Shown piece after piece: positions 16,433 to 25,025 of a stretch of 64,000 bases of DNA (positions within the stretch are counted from its first letter, which is position 1; the number at the start of each line of letters is the position of its first letter). The notes beneath the pieces are model-generated. The model saw only the letters and a list, made by a program, of their open reading frames with translations, did not search any database and was not told the DNA's origin. The position numbers were made by a program, and so were the translations under genes. This DNA comes from Microlunatus flavus. Lineage in GTDB: Bacteria; Actinomycetota; Actinomycetes; Propionibacteriales; Propionibacteriaceae. Location of the stretch: assembly GCF_900110855.1 (NCBI RefSeq), contig NZ_FOFA01000007.1, positions 1 to 64,000 on the forward strand, in the 5' to 3' direction.

Positions 16433-17460
16433 CGGGGCTCCCGGACGGGGACGGGCCCGGTCGTGAGGCGGAGCACCACGCGCGTCGGCACCAGCACGTC
16501 CGGGTGCTCGGGCACCTCGCCGGCGGCCAGCGTCAGCGCGAGCTCGGCGGCGGCGGTCCCGAGCACGTCCACGGGCTGGGCGATGGTGCTGAGCCCCATC
16601 CGCCCGGCGTGGGCGTGGTCGTCGAAGCCGATCACCGAGAGGTCCCGCGGCGCGCGGATCCCCACCTGGTCGAGCGCGACGAGCGCGTTGAGGGCGAGGT
16701 CGTCGGAGTCCACCGCCAGGGCGGTGGGCGGGTCGGTCATCGACAGCACGGCCTGCGCCACCACGTCGCCGGCCTGCGGGTGCGGCGCGACGAGCAGGAT
16801 CCGGTCCTCCTCGCCCACCCCCGCCTCGTCCATCGCGTCGTGGAACCCCTGGACGCGGCGGGCGGAGCTGAAGACGAAGCCCGGCCGGTGCAGGTCGGTC
16901 TGCACGAAGCCGATCCGGCGGTGCCCGAGCCCGAGCAGGGTCCGGACCCCCTGCCGGGTGCCGTCGACGTCGTCGATCGCGACGCTCGGGACGCCCGCGA
17001 CGCGCTGGTTGAGGTAGACCAGCGGCAGTCCGATGCTGTGCAGCCGGTTGCGCTCGGCCGCCGTCAGCGCGAACGAGGCGACGATCAGGGCGTCCACGTT
17101 GCGCCGCACCGGCAGCCGGGTGAAGAAGGCGTCGCGCTCGGCGGCGTCCTGGGCCCGGAAGATCGTCAGCTCGACGTCGGCGAGCGCGAGCCGGGCGTAC
17201 ACGGCGTCGAGGACCGACCCGCTGAACCACGTCTGCAGGGGCGAGCCGATGAGGACGCCGACGCGCCCGAGCCGTCCCCGGGCCAGCCCGGAGGCCGCCC
17301 GGGAGATCGCGAAGGAGAGCTCCTCGGCGACGGCCGCGACCCGCGCGGTGGTCTCGGCGGAGACGAGCGGCGAGCCGCGCAGCGCCCGGGACACGGTGGC
17401 CACGGACACGCCCGCCAGGCGCGCCACGTCGGCCATGCTCGCGTGGTTGTCCGTCGGCAC
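16429..17460 (-). CDS. LacI-family transcriptional regulator
   Basis: A 343-aa regulator. The N-terminal helix-turn-helix is MADVARLAGVSVATVSRALRG (residues 9-29), followed by a hinge and a periplasmic-binding-like sugar domain. It is divergent from the GH13 glucosidase at 17634, and a LacI-type palindrome lies at the glucosidase promoter, so it probably represses that gene until a maltose- or isomaltose-type sugar is present. The start is ATG 17460. The stop overlaps the start of the folate gene, which would place that housekeeping gene partly under this transcript. Confidence 0.88.
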   Translation of the reverse strand: MPTDNHASMADVARLAGVSVATVSRALRGSPLVSAETTARVAAVAEELSFAISRAASGLARGRLGRVGVLIGSPLQTWFSGSVLDAVYARLALADVELTIFRAQDAAERDAFFTRLPVRRNVDALIVASFALTAAERNRLHSIGLPLVYLNQRVAGVPSVAIDDVDGTRQGVRTLLGLGHRRIGFVQTDLHRPGFVFSSARRVQGFHDAMDEAGVGEEDRILLVAPHPQAGDVVAQAVLSMTDPPTALAVDSDDLALNALVALDQVGIRAPRDLSVIGFDDHAHAGRMGLSTIAQPVDVLGTAAAELALTLAAGEVPEHPDVLVPTRVVLRLTTGPVPVREPR

Positions 17461-17533
17461 CCCTGACCCCCCGGTCCCGGGGCGGGGCCCGGTCTGGGTC
17501 AGGAGGGTAACAAGGGGGTGGTTCCTCCGGCTT

Positions 17534-17563
17534 TTGCGCGCGTCCGGGGCCGGTCCCTACGCT
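17534..17563 (+). promoter_or_regulatory. Promoter of the GH13 glucosidase
   Basis: TTGCGC (17534-17539) and TACGCT (17558-17563) are 18 bases apart. The predicted start falls inside or just before the LacI-type palindrome. Confidence 0.5.
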
Positions 17564-17569
17564 GGGCGC

Positions 17570-17581
17570 GCAAGCGGTTGC
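17570..17581. promoter_or_regulatory. LacI-family operator GCAAGCGGTTGC
   Basis: The site is GCAA-N4-TTGC centred on CG, the usual LacI/GalR core, placed at the start point of the glucosidase promoter. Repression by the adjacent LacI regulator is inferred. Confidence 0.55.
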
Positions 17582-17633
17582 ACACGCTGCCCCGTCGCCC
17601 TCTCCCGCCCCGAACCCTTCTCGAGGACCTGCC

Positions 17634-19340
17634 GTGCCCGCTCCTGACCCCGCGCCGCTCGACGCCGCCGGCCCCGACGCCCGATCCGACGCCCGCCCGG
17701 GCTCCCGGCCCGACCTGGGGGCCACCTGGTGGCGCCAGGCGGTCGTCTACCAGGTCTACCCGCGCAGCTTCGCCGACAGCGACGGCGACGGGCTCGGCGA
17801 CATCCCCGGCGTCACCTCGCGCGTCGGCTACCTCGCCGAGCTGGGTGTCGACGCGATCTGGCTGAGCCCGTTCTACCCCTCGGCGCTGGCCGACGGCGGC
17901 TACGACGTGGACGACTACCGCGACGTCGCGCCCGAGCTCGGCACGCTCACCGACTTCGACGCGCTCGTCGGTGCCGCGCACGCGGTGGGCATCAAGATCA
18001 TCGTCGACATCGTGCCCAACCACACCTCCAACCGGCACGCCTGGTTCCTGGAGGCGCTGGCGTCGGCCCCGGGGTCCGCGGCGCGCAACCGCTACGTCTT
18101 CCGGGACGGCACGGGCGTTGACGGCTCGCTGCCGCCGTCGGACTGGCAGAGCCACTTCGGCGGGCCCGCGTGGACCCGGCTGACGGACGCGGACGGCAAC
18201 CCGGAGCAGTGGTACCTGCACCTGTTCGCCCCCGAGCAGCCCGACCTGAACTGGGACAACCGCGAGGTCCACGAGGAGTTCCTGACCACCCTGCGCTTCT
18301 GGGCCGACCGCGGGGTCGACGGCTACCGCGTCGACGTGGCGCACGCGCTGGCCAAGGACCTGTCCGACCCGCTGCGCAGCAAGCCGGAGACGCCCGGCGA
18401 GCTGCCGCTCGACGGCAGCGACCCGCTCTTCGACCGCAACGAGGTCCACGAGATCTACGCGGAGTGGCGGCAGGTGTTCGACTCCTACGACCCGCCGCGC
18501 ACGGCCGTGGCCGAGGCGTTCTCCGCACCCGAGCGGCGCGCGCTCTACGCCCGTCCGACCGAGCTGGGCCAGGCCTTCAACTTCGACCTTCTCAAGGCCG
18601 ACTTCGACGCCGCCGAGTTCCGCGAGGTCGTCGAGTTCTGCCTCGCCCAGGCCGCCGAGGCGGGGTCGTCGTCGACGTGGGTGCTGTCCAACCACGACGT
18701 CGTGCGGCACGCCTCGCGCTACGGGCTGCCCACCGGCACCGACCTCGACGACTGGCTGATGACCGACGGCCTCGGCACGATCCTCGACGAGGAGCAGGGC
18801 CTGCGCAGGGCCCGCGCGGCCGTGCTGTTCATGCTCGCGCTGCCCGGTTCGGCGTACCTCTACCAGGGCGAGGAGCTCGGCCTCCAGGAGGTCGCCGACC
18901 TGCCGGCGGGCGCGCTGCAGGACCCGATCTGGCTGCGGACCCAGCACACCAAGAAGGGCCGCGACGGCGCCCGGGTCCCGCTGCCGTGGACCGAGGAGGG
19001 CGCGACGTACGGCTTCGGCTCCGGGAACGCGTGGCTGCCGCAGCCCGCGGCCTGGTCACGGGTGGCGGTCGACCAGCAGGACGGCGTCGGCGGCTCGACC
19101 CTCGAGCTCTACCGCGACGCGCTGCGGATCCGCCGCGAGCTCCAGACCGACGAGACCCTCGACTGGATCGACGCCGGCCGCGACGACGTCGTGCACCTCG
19201 TCCGGCCCGGCGGCTGGCACTGCGTGACGAACTTCGGCACCGAGCCGTACGCGCTCCCGGCCGGCGAGGTCCGCGTCGCCAGCGCCGAGCTCGTGGACGG
19301 GCAGCTGCCCGGCGAGTCGAGCGCCTGGTTCACCGCCTGA
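17634..19340 (+). CDS. GH13 alpha-glucosidase (oligo-1,6-/maltase type)
   Basis: A 568-aa cytosolic glycosidase. It contains the GH13 conserved regions: DIVPNH near residue 125, GYRVDVAH near 231 with the nucleophile Asp, AVAEAFS near 292 with the acid/base Glu, and LSNHDV near 352. The opening WWRQAVVYQVYPRSFADSDGDG is typical of alpha-1,4/1,6-glucosidases and trehalose-6-phosphate hydrolases. GTG 17634 has a GAGGA site. Control by the divergent LacI protein is likely. A 33-residue Pro/Ala/Asp-rich N-terminal extension precedes the domain. Confidence 0.9.
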   Translation: MPAPDPAPLDAAGPDARSDARPGSRPDLGATWWRQAVVYQVYPRSFADSDGDGLGDIPGVTSRVGYLAELGVDAIWLSPFYPSALADGGYDVDDYRDVAPELGTLTDFDALVGAAHAVGIKIIVDIVPNHTSNRHAWFLEALASAPGSAARNRYVFRDGTGVDGSLPPSDWQSHFGGPAWTRLTDADGNPEQWYLHLFAPEQPDLNWDNREVHEEFLTTLRFWADRGVDGYRVDVAHALAKDLSDPLRSKPETPGELPLDGSDPLFDRNEVHEIYAEWRQVFDSYDPPRTAVAEAFSAPERRALYARPTELGQAFNFDLLKADFDAAEFREVVEFCLAQAAEAGSSSTWVLSNHDVVRHASRYGLPTGTDLDDWLMTDGLGTILDEEQGLRRARAAVLFMLALPGSAYLYQGEELGLQEVADLPAGALQDPIWLRTQHTKKGRDGARVPLPWTEEGATYGFGSGNAWLPQPAAWSRVAVDQQDGVGGSTLELYRDALRIRRELQTDETLDWIDAGRDDVVHLVRPGGWHCVTNFGTEPYALPAGEVRVASAELVDGQLPGESSAWFTA

Positions 19341-19378
19341 GCAGCCCCCTCTGTCCTCGGCTCCGGGCTTCTGCGACA

Positions 19379-19442
19379 TCTGCTCGCTCTTCTCGAGTCT
19401 GCGCGCTCAGCAACGCGCGCAGACTTCAGAAGAGCGAGCAGA
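19379..19442. terminator. Large bulged hairpin between convergent genes
   Basis: Outer arms of 15 bases (19379-19393 and 19428-19442, TCTGCTCGCTCTTCT) and inner arms of 10 (19396-19405 and 19416-19425) are all perfectly complementary. It lies between the GH13 gene and nei, which converge. Confidence 0.65.
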
Positions 19443-19488
19443 CGGCGGACCCCTCGGCGGAGTCGGCTTCGCGACGGAGCGAGGACAG

Positions 19489-20289
19489 TTACACAGCCGG
19501 CTGGCAGTGCGGGCACCAGAAGAGGTTCCGCGCGACCATCACCGCGTGCGCGATCGGGGTGTCGCAGCGCCGGCAGGGTTCGCCGGTGCGGCGGTAGACG
19601 TAGAACGAGTCCGCGCGCGTCGCGCGTCCCGTACGCCGCTCCCGGTCCTCGTGCTCGGTCGTGACGATGCGGCCGGCCCGGACGCCGGCCTGCATGAGCT
19701 TGGTCAGGTCGGCCCACATGTCGTCGAACACGGCGGGCTCGAGGTCGCGGCCGAGGACGTAGGGGTTCACGCCGTGGCGGTAGAGGATCTCGGCCCGGTA
19801 GACGTTGCCGATCCCGGCGAGCACGTGCTGGTCCATGAGCAGCGCGCCGATCGCCACCCGGCTGCGCCCGATGCGCTCGCGGGCCGGCGCCGGGTCGGTC
19901 CTCGGGCGCAGCGGGTCGGGTCCGAGGGCCGCGGTGATCTCGGTCTTCTCGGCCGGGGTGACGATCTCGCAGCGGGTCGCCCCGCGCAGGTCCAGGTAGT
20001 GCCCGGCGCCCTCGATGCGCAGCCGCAGCGCGCCGCGCGGCTCCGGCGCCGGCAGCGGACCCTCGGCGAACTTGCCGTACAGCCCGAGGTGCACGTGCAC
20101 GTAGACGTCGCCGGAGTAGCGGTGGAAGAGGTGCTTCCCCCAGGCGTCCGTGCCCTCGAACGTGCGCCCGTCGATCAGCGCGGCCCCGTCGGCGAAGCGT
20201 CCCTGCGGGCTCGAGGCGGCCACCTCGTGACCGGCGAAGGTCGCCTTGTGCAGGCGCGCCAGCCGGTGGATGGTGTGGCCCTCGGGCAT
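19489..20289 (-). CDS. nei: Fpg/Nei-family DNA glycosylase (endonuclease VIII-like)
   Basis: A 266-aa base-excision repair enzyme with AP-lyase activity. The mature N-terminal Pro2-Glu3 nucleophile pair is in MPEGHTIHRLA, the form typical of Nei rather than Fpg (PELPEVE). A helix-two-turn-helix region with DQHVLAGIGNVYRAE and the zinc finger CRRCDTPIAHAV...CPHC at the C-terminus are intact. It acts on oxidised pyrimidines and AP sites. The start is ATG 20289. Downstream is the large hairpin shared with the GH13 gene. Confidence 0.92.
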   Translation of the reverse strand: MPEGHTIHRLARLHKATFAGHEVAASSPQGRFADGAALIDGRTFEGTDAWGKHLFHRYSGDVYVHVHLGLYGKFAEGPLPAPEPRGALRLRIEGAGHYLDLRGATRCEIVTPAEKTEITAALGPDPLRPRTDPAPARERIGRSRVAIGALLMDQHVLAGIGNVYRAEILYRHGVNPYVLGRDLEPAVFDDMWADLTKLMQAGVRAGRIVTTEHEDRERRTGRATRADSFYVYRRTGEPCRRCDTPIAHAVMVARNLFWCPHCQPAV

Positions 20290-20593
20290 CGTCTTCTGTC
20301 CTCGCTCCGCTCGGACGCGGGTCGCGCTCGGGTCCTCTGCCTTCCTTGTTCGCGGTGACGACGGAGAAGCGTGTCGTCACCGCTCGCTCGTCCAGGCAGA
20401 GGCGCGCGAACCGGTCGTGGTCCAGCCGCTTCGCACGGCGGCGGGTGCCGAGCCTAGGTGTGCCACGCTCGGACGCCGGGAGGGAGTTCCGGTGCCCGGG
20501 CGTCCGTGGACGCAGCGAGGCGGTGACCGGGCGTGGGACCGCGCCCGGCGCGGGTCCCGAGCGTGACGCGTACGCCGCCATAGGGTTCGGCTC
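20290..20593. other. Intergenic region between nei and moeA
   Basis: This is a 304-base divergent region. It contains a hairpin with 10-base arms CGGTGACGAC (20353-20362) and its complement (20373-20382), and the moeA -10 at 20581. Small ORFs in it lack coding bias. I see no RNA gene. Confidence 0.4.
20581..20586 (+). promoter_or_regulatory. moeA: -10 hexamer TAGGGT, probable leaderless promoter
   Basis: TAGGGT lies 7 bases before ATG 20594 and no ribosome site is present, so the moeA block is probably read from a leaderless mRNA. Confidence 0.45.
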
Positions 20594-21913
20594 ATGCCCC
20601 TCTTCGGACGCAAGAAGAACGACGAGGCGCTGCGGCACACCCCCGAGGTCGCGGTGCTCCCGGAGCCGCCCGCGCCTGGGCCCGACGGGCTGCGCACGCT
20701 CGAGCAGCACCGCGACTACCTGCTGTCGTGCGTCGAGGAGCTGATGCCGTTCGGGCAGCACGTGCTCGACGCCCTCGGCCTCAGCATCTGCGAGGACGTG
20801 ACCTCCGGCATCGACCTGCCGCGCTTCGACAACACCGCCATGGACGGCTACGCGGTCCGCGCGGCCGACGTCCAGTACGCGACCGAGGTCCGGCCCGTCC
20901 GGCTCCCGGTCGTCGGCGAGGTCCCCGCGGGCGCCGCGGCCCCGCACCGCCTCTCGCCCGGCACGGCGATGAAGATCATGACCGGCGCGCCGATCCCCGC
21001 GGACGCGGACGCGGTGGTCCCGTACGAGGCGACCGACCGCGGCGCGACCGACGTCACGGTGCACCGGGCCAGCACCGCCGGCCAGCACATCCGCCGCCAG
21101 GGCGAGGACGTCGCGGTCGGCGACCTGGTCCTCGCCGCCGGCTCCCGCATCGGCGTGCGCGACGTCGGCCTGCTGGCCGCCGTCGGCGTCGACAAGGTGA
21201 TGGTGCGCCCCCGTCCCCGGGTCGTGGTGATCTCCACCGGCTCCGAGCTCGTCGACCCCGGCCTGGCGCTCGACCCCGAGCAGATCTACGACTCGAACTC
21301 CTACCTGCTCGCCGCCGCGGCCAAGGACGCCGGGGCTCAGGTCTTCCGGGTGGGCCACGTCGGCGACGACCCTGCCGCGCTCAAGCAGCTCGTCTACGAC
21401 CAGCTCGTCCGCGCCGACCTCATCCTCACCACCGGTGGCGTGAGCCAGGGCGACTACGACATCGTCAAGGCCGTGCTCCCCGAGCTCGGCGCCACCGACT
21501 TCGCCGCGGTCGCGATGCAGCCGGGCAAGCCGCAGGGCTTCGGGCTGATCGGGGAGGACCGGACGCCGATCATCATGCTGCCGGGCAACCCGGTCAGCGC
21601 GTTCGTGTCCTTCGAGGCCTTCGTCCGGCCGGTGATCCGCAAGCTGATGGGTCTCACGCCGTACGTCCGCCCCGGCCTCCGCTGCGCCGCCGCGCACGCC
21701 ATGAGCTCGATCCGTGGCCGTACGCAGCTGGCCCGCGCCGTCGTCACGGCCGACGAGACGGGCGCGCGCACGGTGGCGCTCGTCGGCGGCCACGGGTCGC
21801 ACCTGATCGGCGACCTCGCGCGGGCCGACGCGCTCGTCGTGCTGCCCGCCGAGACCGAGTTCGTCGCGGCGGGGACCGAGCTCGAGGTGTGGCCGCTGGA
21901 CCAGCCGCGATGA
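20594..21913 (+). CDS. moeA: Molybdopterin molybdenumtransferase MoeA / gephyrin-like protein Glp
   Basis: A 439-aa protein that inserts molybdate into adenylated molybdopterin. Key segments are FDNTAMDGYAVRAAD, GEVPAGAAAPHRLSPGTAMKIMTGAPIP, VISTGSEL, TTGGVSQGDYD and the C-terminal PGNPVSAFVSFEAFVRP. An N-terminal extension (MPLFGRKKNDEALR) precedes the domain. In Corynebacterium a gene of this family next to glpR (Glp) works in cell division with FtsZ and GlpR. The glpR homologue downstream at 23742 makes that role possible here besides, or instead of, cofactor synthesis. It overlaps moaC by ATGA. Confidence 0.9.
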   Translation: MPLFGRKKNDEALRHTPEVAVLPEPPAPGPDGLRTLEQHRDYLLSCVEELMPFGQHVLDALGLSICEDVTSGIDLPRFDNTAMDGYAVRAADVQYATEVRPVRLPVVGEVPAGAAAPHRLSPGTAMKIMTGAPIPADADAVVPYEATDRGATDVTVHRASTAGQHIRRQGEDVAVGDLVLAAGSRIGVRDVGLLAAVGVDKVMVRPRPRVVVISTGSELVDPGLALDPEQIYDSNSYLLAAAAKDAGAQVFRVGHVGDDPAALKQLVYDQLVRADLILTTGGVSQGDYDIVKAVLPELGATDFAAVAMQPGKPQGFGLIGEDRTPIIMLPGNPVSAFVSFEAFVRPVIRKLMGLTPYVRPGLRCAAAHAMSSIRGRTQLARAVVTADETGARTVALVGGHGSHLIGDLARADALVVLPAETEFVAAGTELEVWPLDQPR

Positions 21914-22410
21914 GCGGCGAGCAGGCCCCGGACGCGTCGGGACTGACCCATCTGGACGCCTCTGGTCAGGCCCGCATGGTCGACGTCTCCGCCAAGGAGG
22001 TGACCGTCCGCACGGCGACGGCGGCGGGCCTCGTCCGCCTGAGCCCCGCCTGCGTGGCGACGCTGCGCGCCGGGGACGTGCCCAAGGGCGACGCCCTCGC
22101 CGTCGCCCGCATCGCCGGGATCATGGCCGCGAAGAAGACCCCCGACCTCGTGCCGCTGTGCCACCCCCTCATGATCAGCGGCGTGGACGTGCAGGCCGAG
22201 GTGACCGACGAGGGCGTCGCGCTGCGGGCCACGGTCAGGACGGCCGAGCGCACCGGCGTCGAGATGGAGGCGCTCACCGCCGTCAGCGTCGCCGGGCTGA
22301 CCGTGGTCGACATGGTCAAGGCGATCGACCGCGACGCGGTGATCACCGACGTCCGCGTGATCGCCAAGTCGGGCGGTCGCAGCGGCGACTACCGGAGGGC
22401 GGGGGAGTGA
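21910..22410 (+). CDS. moaC: Cyclic pyranopterin monophosphate synthase MoaC
   Basis: A 166-aa enzyme of the first stage of molybdenum-cofactor synthesis. Hallmark sequences are MVDVSAKEVTVRTATA, KGDALAVARIAGIMAAKKT, LCHPLMISGVDV, and GVEMEALTAVSVAGLTVVDM followed by KAIDR. All catalytic-loop residues seem intact. ATG 21910 overlaps the moeA stop and the next gene's GTG overlaps this stop. Its product supports the xanthine dehydrogenase encoded 20 kb away. Confidence 0.95.
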   Translation: MSGEQAPDASGLTHLDASGQARMVDVSAKEVTVRTATAAGLVRLSPACVATLRAGDVPKGDALAVARIAGIMAAKKTPDLVPLCHPLMISGVDVQAEVTDEGVALRATVRTAERTGVEMEALTAVSVAGLTVVDMVKAIDRDAVITDVRVIAKSGGRSGDYRRAGE

Positions 22411-22910
22411 CGGAGGTGGCTGGTCCGACCTCGCAGAGGCCGACCGCGCTGGTGGTCACCGTCTCCACGCGGGCGTCGGCCGGGGTCTACGAGGACCGCT
22501 CGGGGCCCGTGCTGGTCGCCGGTCTCAGCGACGCCGGCTTCACGGTCGGCGACCCGGTCGTCGTGCCGGACGGCGAGGAGGTCGGCGCCGCGCTGCGCGC
22601 CGCCGTCGCCGCGGGCCACGCGGTCGTCCTCACCACCGGGGGCACCGGCCTCAGCCCCGACGACCGCACGCCCGAGCAGACGCGGGCGGTTCTCGAGCGC
22701 GAGGTCCCCCAGCTCAGCGCAGCCGTGGCCGCGTACGGGGTGGAGCACGGCGTGCCCACGGCCGTGCTGAGCCGCGGAGTCGCCGGCACGGCGGGCCGCA
22801 CGCTCATCGTCAACGTCCCGGGGTCGAGCGGCGGTGCGCGCGACGCGATGACGGTGCTGGCGCCCGTCCTGCAGCACGCGGTCGCGCAGCTCCGCGGCGG
22901 CGACCACTGA
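22407..22910 (+). CDS. mog: MogA/MoaB-type molybdopterin adenylyltransferase
   Basis: A 167-aa MoCF-fold protein that adenylates molybdopterin before metal insertion by MoeA. It shows VVTVSTRASAGVYEDRSGP, VVLTTGGTGLSPDDRTPEQT and NVPGSSGGARDAM, which are the substrate-binding loops of MogA/MoaB. GTG 22407 overlaps the moaC stop (GTGA). It is the third gene of the coupled moeA-moaC-mog block. Confidence 0.92.
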   Translation: MTEVAGPTSQRPTALVVTVSTRASAGVYEDRSGPVLVAGLSDAGFTVGDPVVVPDGEEVGAALRAAVAAGHAVVLTTGGTGLSPDDRTPEQTRAVLEREVPQLSAAVAAYGVEHGVPTAVLSRGVAGTAGRTLIVNVPGSSGGARDAMTVLAPVLQHAVAQLRGGDH

Positions 22911-22931
22911 GCCGGGTGCGGTGAAGCGCTC

Positions 22932-23582
22932 ATGAGCTCCGGCTACAGCTACGGCACGCACCACTGGCCGGTCAGCCTGCGCCACGACCGGGTGGTGCTC
23001 GCGCCGATGCGTCGTCGCGACCAGGCGGTCTGGGAACGCGTCCGGCGCCGCAACGCCGGCTGGCTCAAGCCGTGGGAGGCGACGCTGCCGCCCGGCTCCT
23101 CGGCGGGCCCGACGTCGTACGGGGCGCTGGTCCGCTCGCTGAGCCGGCAGGCGCGCGACGACCGGATGCTGCCGTGGCTCGTCTTCTACGACGACCAGCC
23201 GGGCGGTCCGGCGACGCTGGCCGGCCAGCTCACGGTCAGCGGGATCGTCGGCGGCTCGGCGTCGTGGGGCCAGATCGGCTACTGGGTCGACCAGCGACTG
23301 GCCGGGCGGGGCATCATCCCGACGGCGGTGGCGCTCGCGGTCGACTACTGCTTCTCCGTCATGCGGCTGCACCGCATCGAGATCGCCATCCGGCCCGAGA
23401 ACGCCGCGAGCCTGCGCGTGGTGGAGAAGCTCGGCTTCCGGCCCGAGGGGATGCGGCCGCGCTACCTCCACATCGACGGCGACTGGCGCGACCACCTCGT
23501 CTTCGCGCTCAACGCCGAGGAGGTCGGCGAGGGCCTCGTGCGCCGCTACGACGCGCAGCGCACCCGGCCGCAGCAGCCCTGA
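22932..23582 (+). CDS. rimJ: GNAT N-acetyltransferase (RimJ/RimL-like)
   Basis: A 216-aa acetyltransferase. The acetyl-CoA-binding region is GYWVDQRLAGRGIIPTAVAL, followed by the HRIEIAIRPENAASLRVVEKLGFRPEG motif that defines the RimJ/RimL group acting on protein N-termini. The mycobacterial homologue Rv0995 (rimJ) also sits between moeA1 and the glpR homologue Rv0996. ATG 22932 is 21 bases after mog and has only a weak ribosome site. The exact substrate is unknown. Confidence 0.85.
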   Translation: MSSGYSYGTHHWPVSLRHDRVVLAPMRRRDQAVWERVRRRNAGWLKPWEATLPPGSSAGPTSYGALVRSLSRQARDDRMLPWLVFYDDQPGGPATLAGQLTVSGIVGGSASWGQIGYWVDQRLAGRGIIPTAVALAVDYCFSVMRLHRIEIAIRPENAASLRVVEKLGFRPEGMRPRYLHIDGDWRDHLVFALNAEEVGEGLVRRYDAQRTRPQQP

Positions 23583-23729
23583 GGCAGGCGGCGCCCGAGC
23601 CGTACGGCCACCGTCGGCCGGACCCTGCGGCGGGGTCGGCACCGTTCCGTGACCTGCCGTCCGGGCGAGGTCACGCGGTGATCACGCGACACACCCCGCG
23701 GGGTCGGCTGCGCCGGGTGCCGCAGCCAA

Positions 23730-23735
23730 TAACGT
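23730..23735 (+). promoter_or_regulatory. glpR: -10 hexamer TAACGT, probable leaderless promoter
   Basis: TAACGT is 6 bases before GTG 23742. The gap of 159 bases after rimJ plus this hexamer suggests that glpR has its own promoter. Confidence 0.45.
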
Positions 23736-23741
23736 TCGCTC

Positions 23742-24536
23742 GTGGGGACGACGGGACTGATCTTCGCGGCCATCGCGATCGCCTGGCTGGCTTACCTGGT
23801 GCCGCACTTCGTGCGTCGCCGCGACGGCGAGCCCGACGTGGACGCGGAGGCCGACCGCGCCGACCCGTTCTCCGACTCCGTGCGCATCCTGCGGCACGGC
23901 ACCGCGCCGCTGCTCGACCAGGACCTGGCCGAGCTGCGTGAGTTCGAGGTGTCGACGCCGGTCACCCGACGGGCCGCCGTCGCCGACCTGCGCCGCCTCG
24001 AGCGCGTCGCCGCCTCGCGCCGCCGCCGCGTGCTGTCGGCCCTGTTCGCGATCCTCTGCGGCGTCGTCAGCGTCTGCTCGGTCGGCTGGCTGCCCTGGTG
24101 GAGCGTCGCCGTCCCGGGCGGCCTCGTGCTCCTCTTCGTCGTGGTCTCGCGGATCAGCGTCCGCGCGATGCGGCGCGACCTCGACGCGCGCTACGTGGCC
24201 ATCAGCCGCGGCAGCGACGAGAAGACCGTGATGATCAGCCGCAAGGACGCCGAGGCCAAGACCGCCAAGGTCAAGAAGGCCAAGAAGAAGGACGCCAAGG
24301 CCGACGCCGACGGCAAGCCGGGTCTGTGGGACCCGCTGCCCATCACCGTCCCCACCTACGTCTCCAAGCCGCTCGCGCCGCGCACCGTGCGGACCATCGA
24401 CCTCTCCGCCCCCGACGTGACCTCCTCCGGCCGGCAGAGCGTCCCGGTCACCGCCGACGCGCCCGAGGCACCGCTCGTCGTCGAGGTCGCGGCGGAGGGC
24501 GAGCAGGACGGCGGGGCGAAGGCCGCCTCGGCCTGA
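23742..24536 (+). CDS. glpR: GlpR/SepX-like divisome membrane protein
   Basis: A 264-aa membrane protein. Membrane segments are at about 5-23 (LIFAAIAIAWLAYLVPHFV) and as a pair at about 97-139. A conserved cytoplasmic stretch between them reads DPFSDSVRILRHG. A Lys/Ala-rich linker near 175-195 is followed by a PLPITVPTYVSKP segment and a disordered tail. This layout and the position after moeA-rimJ match the gephyrin-like protein receptor GlpR of Corynebacterium, its mycobacterial homologue Rv0996, and SepX of Streptomyces. All are reported to link to FtsZ-ring function. No enzyme domain is seen. Confidence 0.8.
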   Translation: MGTTGLIFAAIAIAWLAYLVPHFVRRRDGEPDVDAEADRADPFSDSVRILRHGTAPLLDQDLAELREFEVSTPVTRRAAVADLRRLERVAASRRRRVLSALFAILCGVVSVCSVGWLPWWSVAVPGGLVLLFVVVSRISVRAMRRDLDARYVAISRGSDEKTVMISRKDAEAKTAKVKKAKKKDAKADADGKPGLWDPLPITVPTYVSKPLAPRTVRTIDLSAPDVTSSGRQSVPVTADAPEAPLVVEVAAEGEQDGGAKAASA

Positions 24537-24606
24537 GCGCGTCTCGCCGGGAGGCACCTGCAGCCTCTCGGTGGTAAGGTCTGAGACCGGTCGGGAACGA
24601 CCACGA

Positions 24607-24682
24607 GGGGCCTTGGCGCAGTTGGTAGCGCGTCTCGTTCGCAATGAGAAGGTCAGGGGTTCGAATCCCCTAGGCTCCACCA
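24607..24682 (+). tRNA. tRNA-Ala (anticodon CGC)
   Basis: Acceptor GGGGCCT pairs with AGGCTCC and includes the G3:U70 pair that identifies alanine tRNA. The anticodon stem TCTCG/TGAGA encloses the loop TTCGCAA, with anticodon CGC reading GCG. The T arm is AGGGG-TTCGAAT-CCCCT. The discriminator A is at 24679 and CCA is encoded at 24680-24682. Confidence 0.95.
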
Positions 24683-24685
24683 CCC

Positions 24686-24717
24686 AGCCCGTCGTCGGCA
24701 TCGGTCGGCGGCGGGCT
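24686..24717 (+). terminator. Hairpin after tRNA-Ala
   Basis: AGCCCG (24686-24691) pairs with 24712-24717 and the stem continues inward through G-U and C-G pairs to about 24697/24706. It starts 4 bases after the tRNA. Confidence 0.55.
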
Positions 24718-25025
24718 TCGTCGTTCCGTGACCCTCACCGGTGCCGGTGCACGTTGTCCCCGGCCCTCGGCCCCGCCGAGACGAGCGGGCCCCGCTGTCG
24801 GACCGACCAGACGACGGACGGTCCCGACAGCGCGTGCGCGGCCTGGTGACGGGCAGCCCCGCCCGTGCCTGAGGCCTCTGAGGGGCGGCCGCGCCGGCGC
24901 CGGCAACCTGGTCGACACCGCCGGAACCCCGCATCTGGGGGTGGGGCGACCCCCTCCGTCTGAGGCTGTGGCCCGAGCGGCGGTTGCCGGAGCCTGGTCC
25001 CCGGGTTCATCGGGGGAGGACGAGG
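24718..25025. other. Intergenic region before the haem peroxidase
   Basis: About 308 bases without a supported gene. It contains a hairpin with a 13-bp stem and one bulge (24793-24805 with 24819-24832, CGCTGTCGGACCG). I found no clear promoter. The purine-side DNA may begin here, but no copy of the tRNA 3' end was seen as an attachment site. Confidence 0.4.

Noticed and set aside
20246-20566. Gene between nei and moeA
   Set aside because: The frame has weak third-position GC bias, no ribosome site and a composition like random high-GC translation; the region is better read as a promoter gap.
24607-24682. tRNA-Ala as an integration site for the purine island
   Set aside because: No second copy of the tRNA 3' end was seen downstream, and no integrase or phage-like gene is in the window.
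24571-24849. Small ORF reading GALAQLVARLVRNEKVRGSN
   Set aside because: This is the well-known false protein produced by translating a tRNA-Ala gene.
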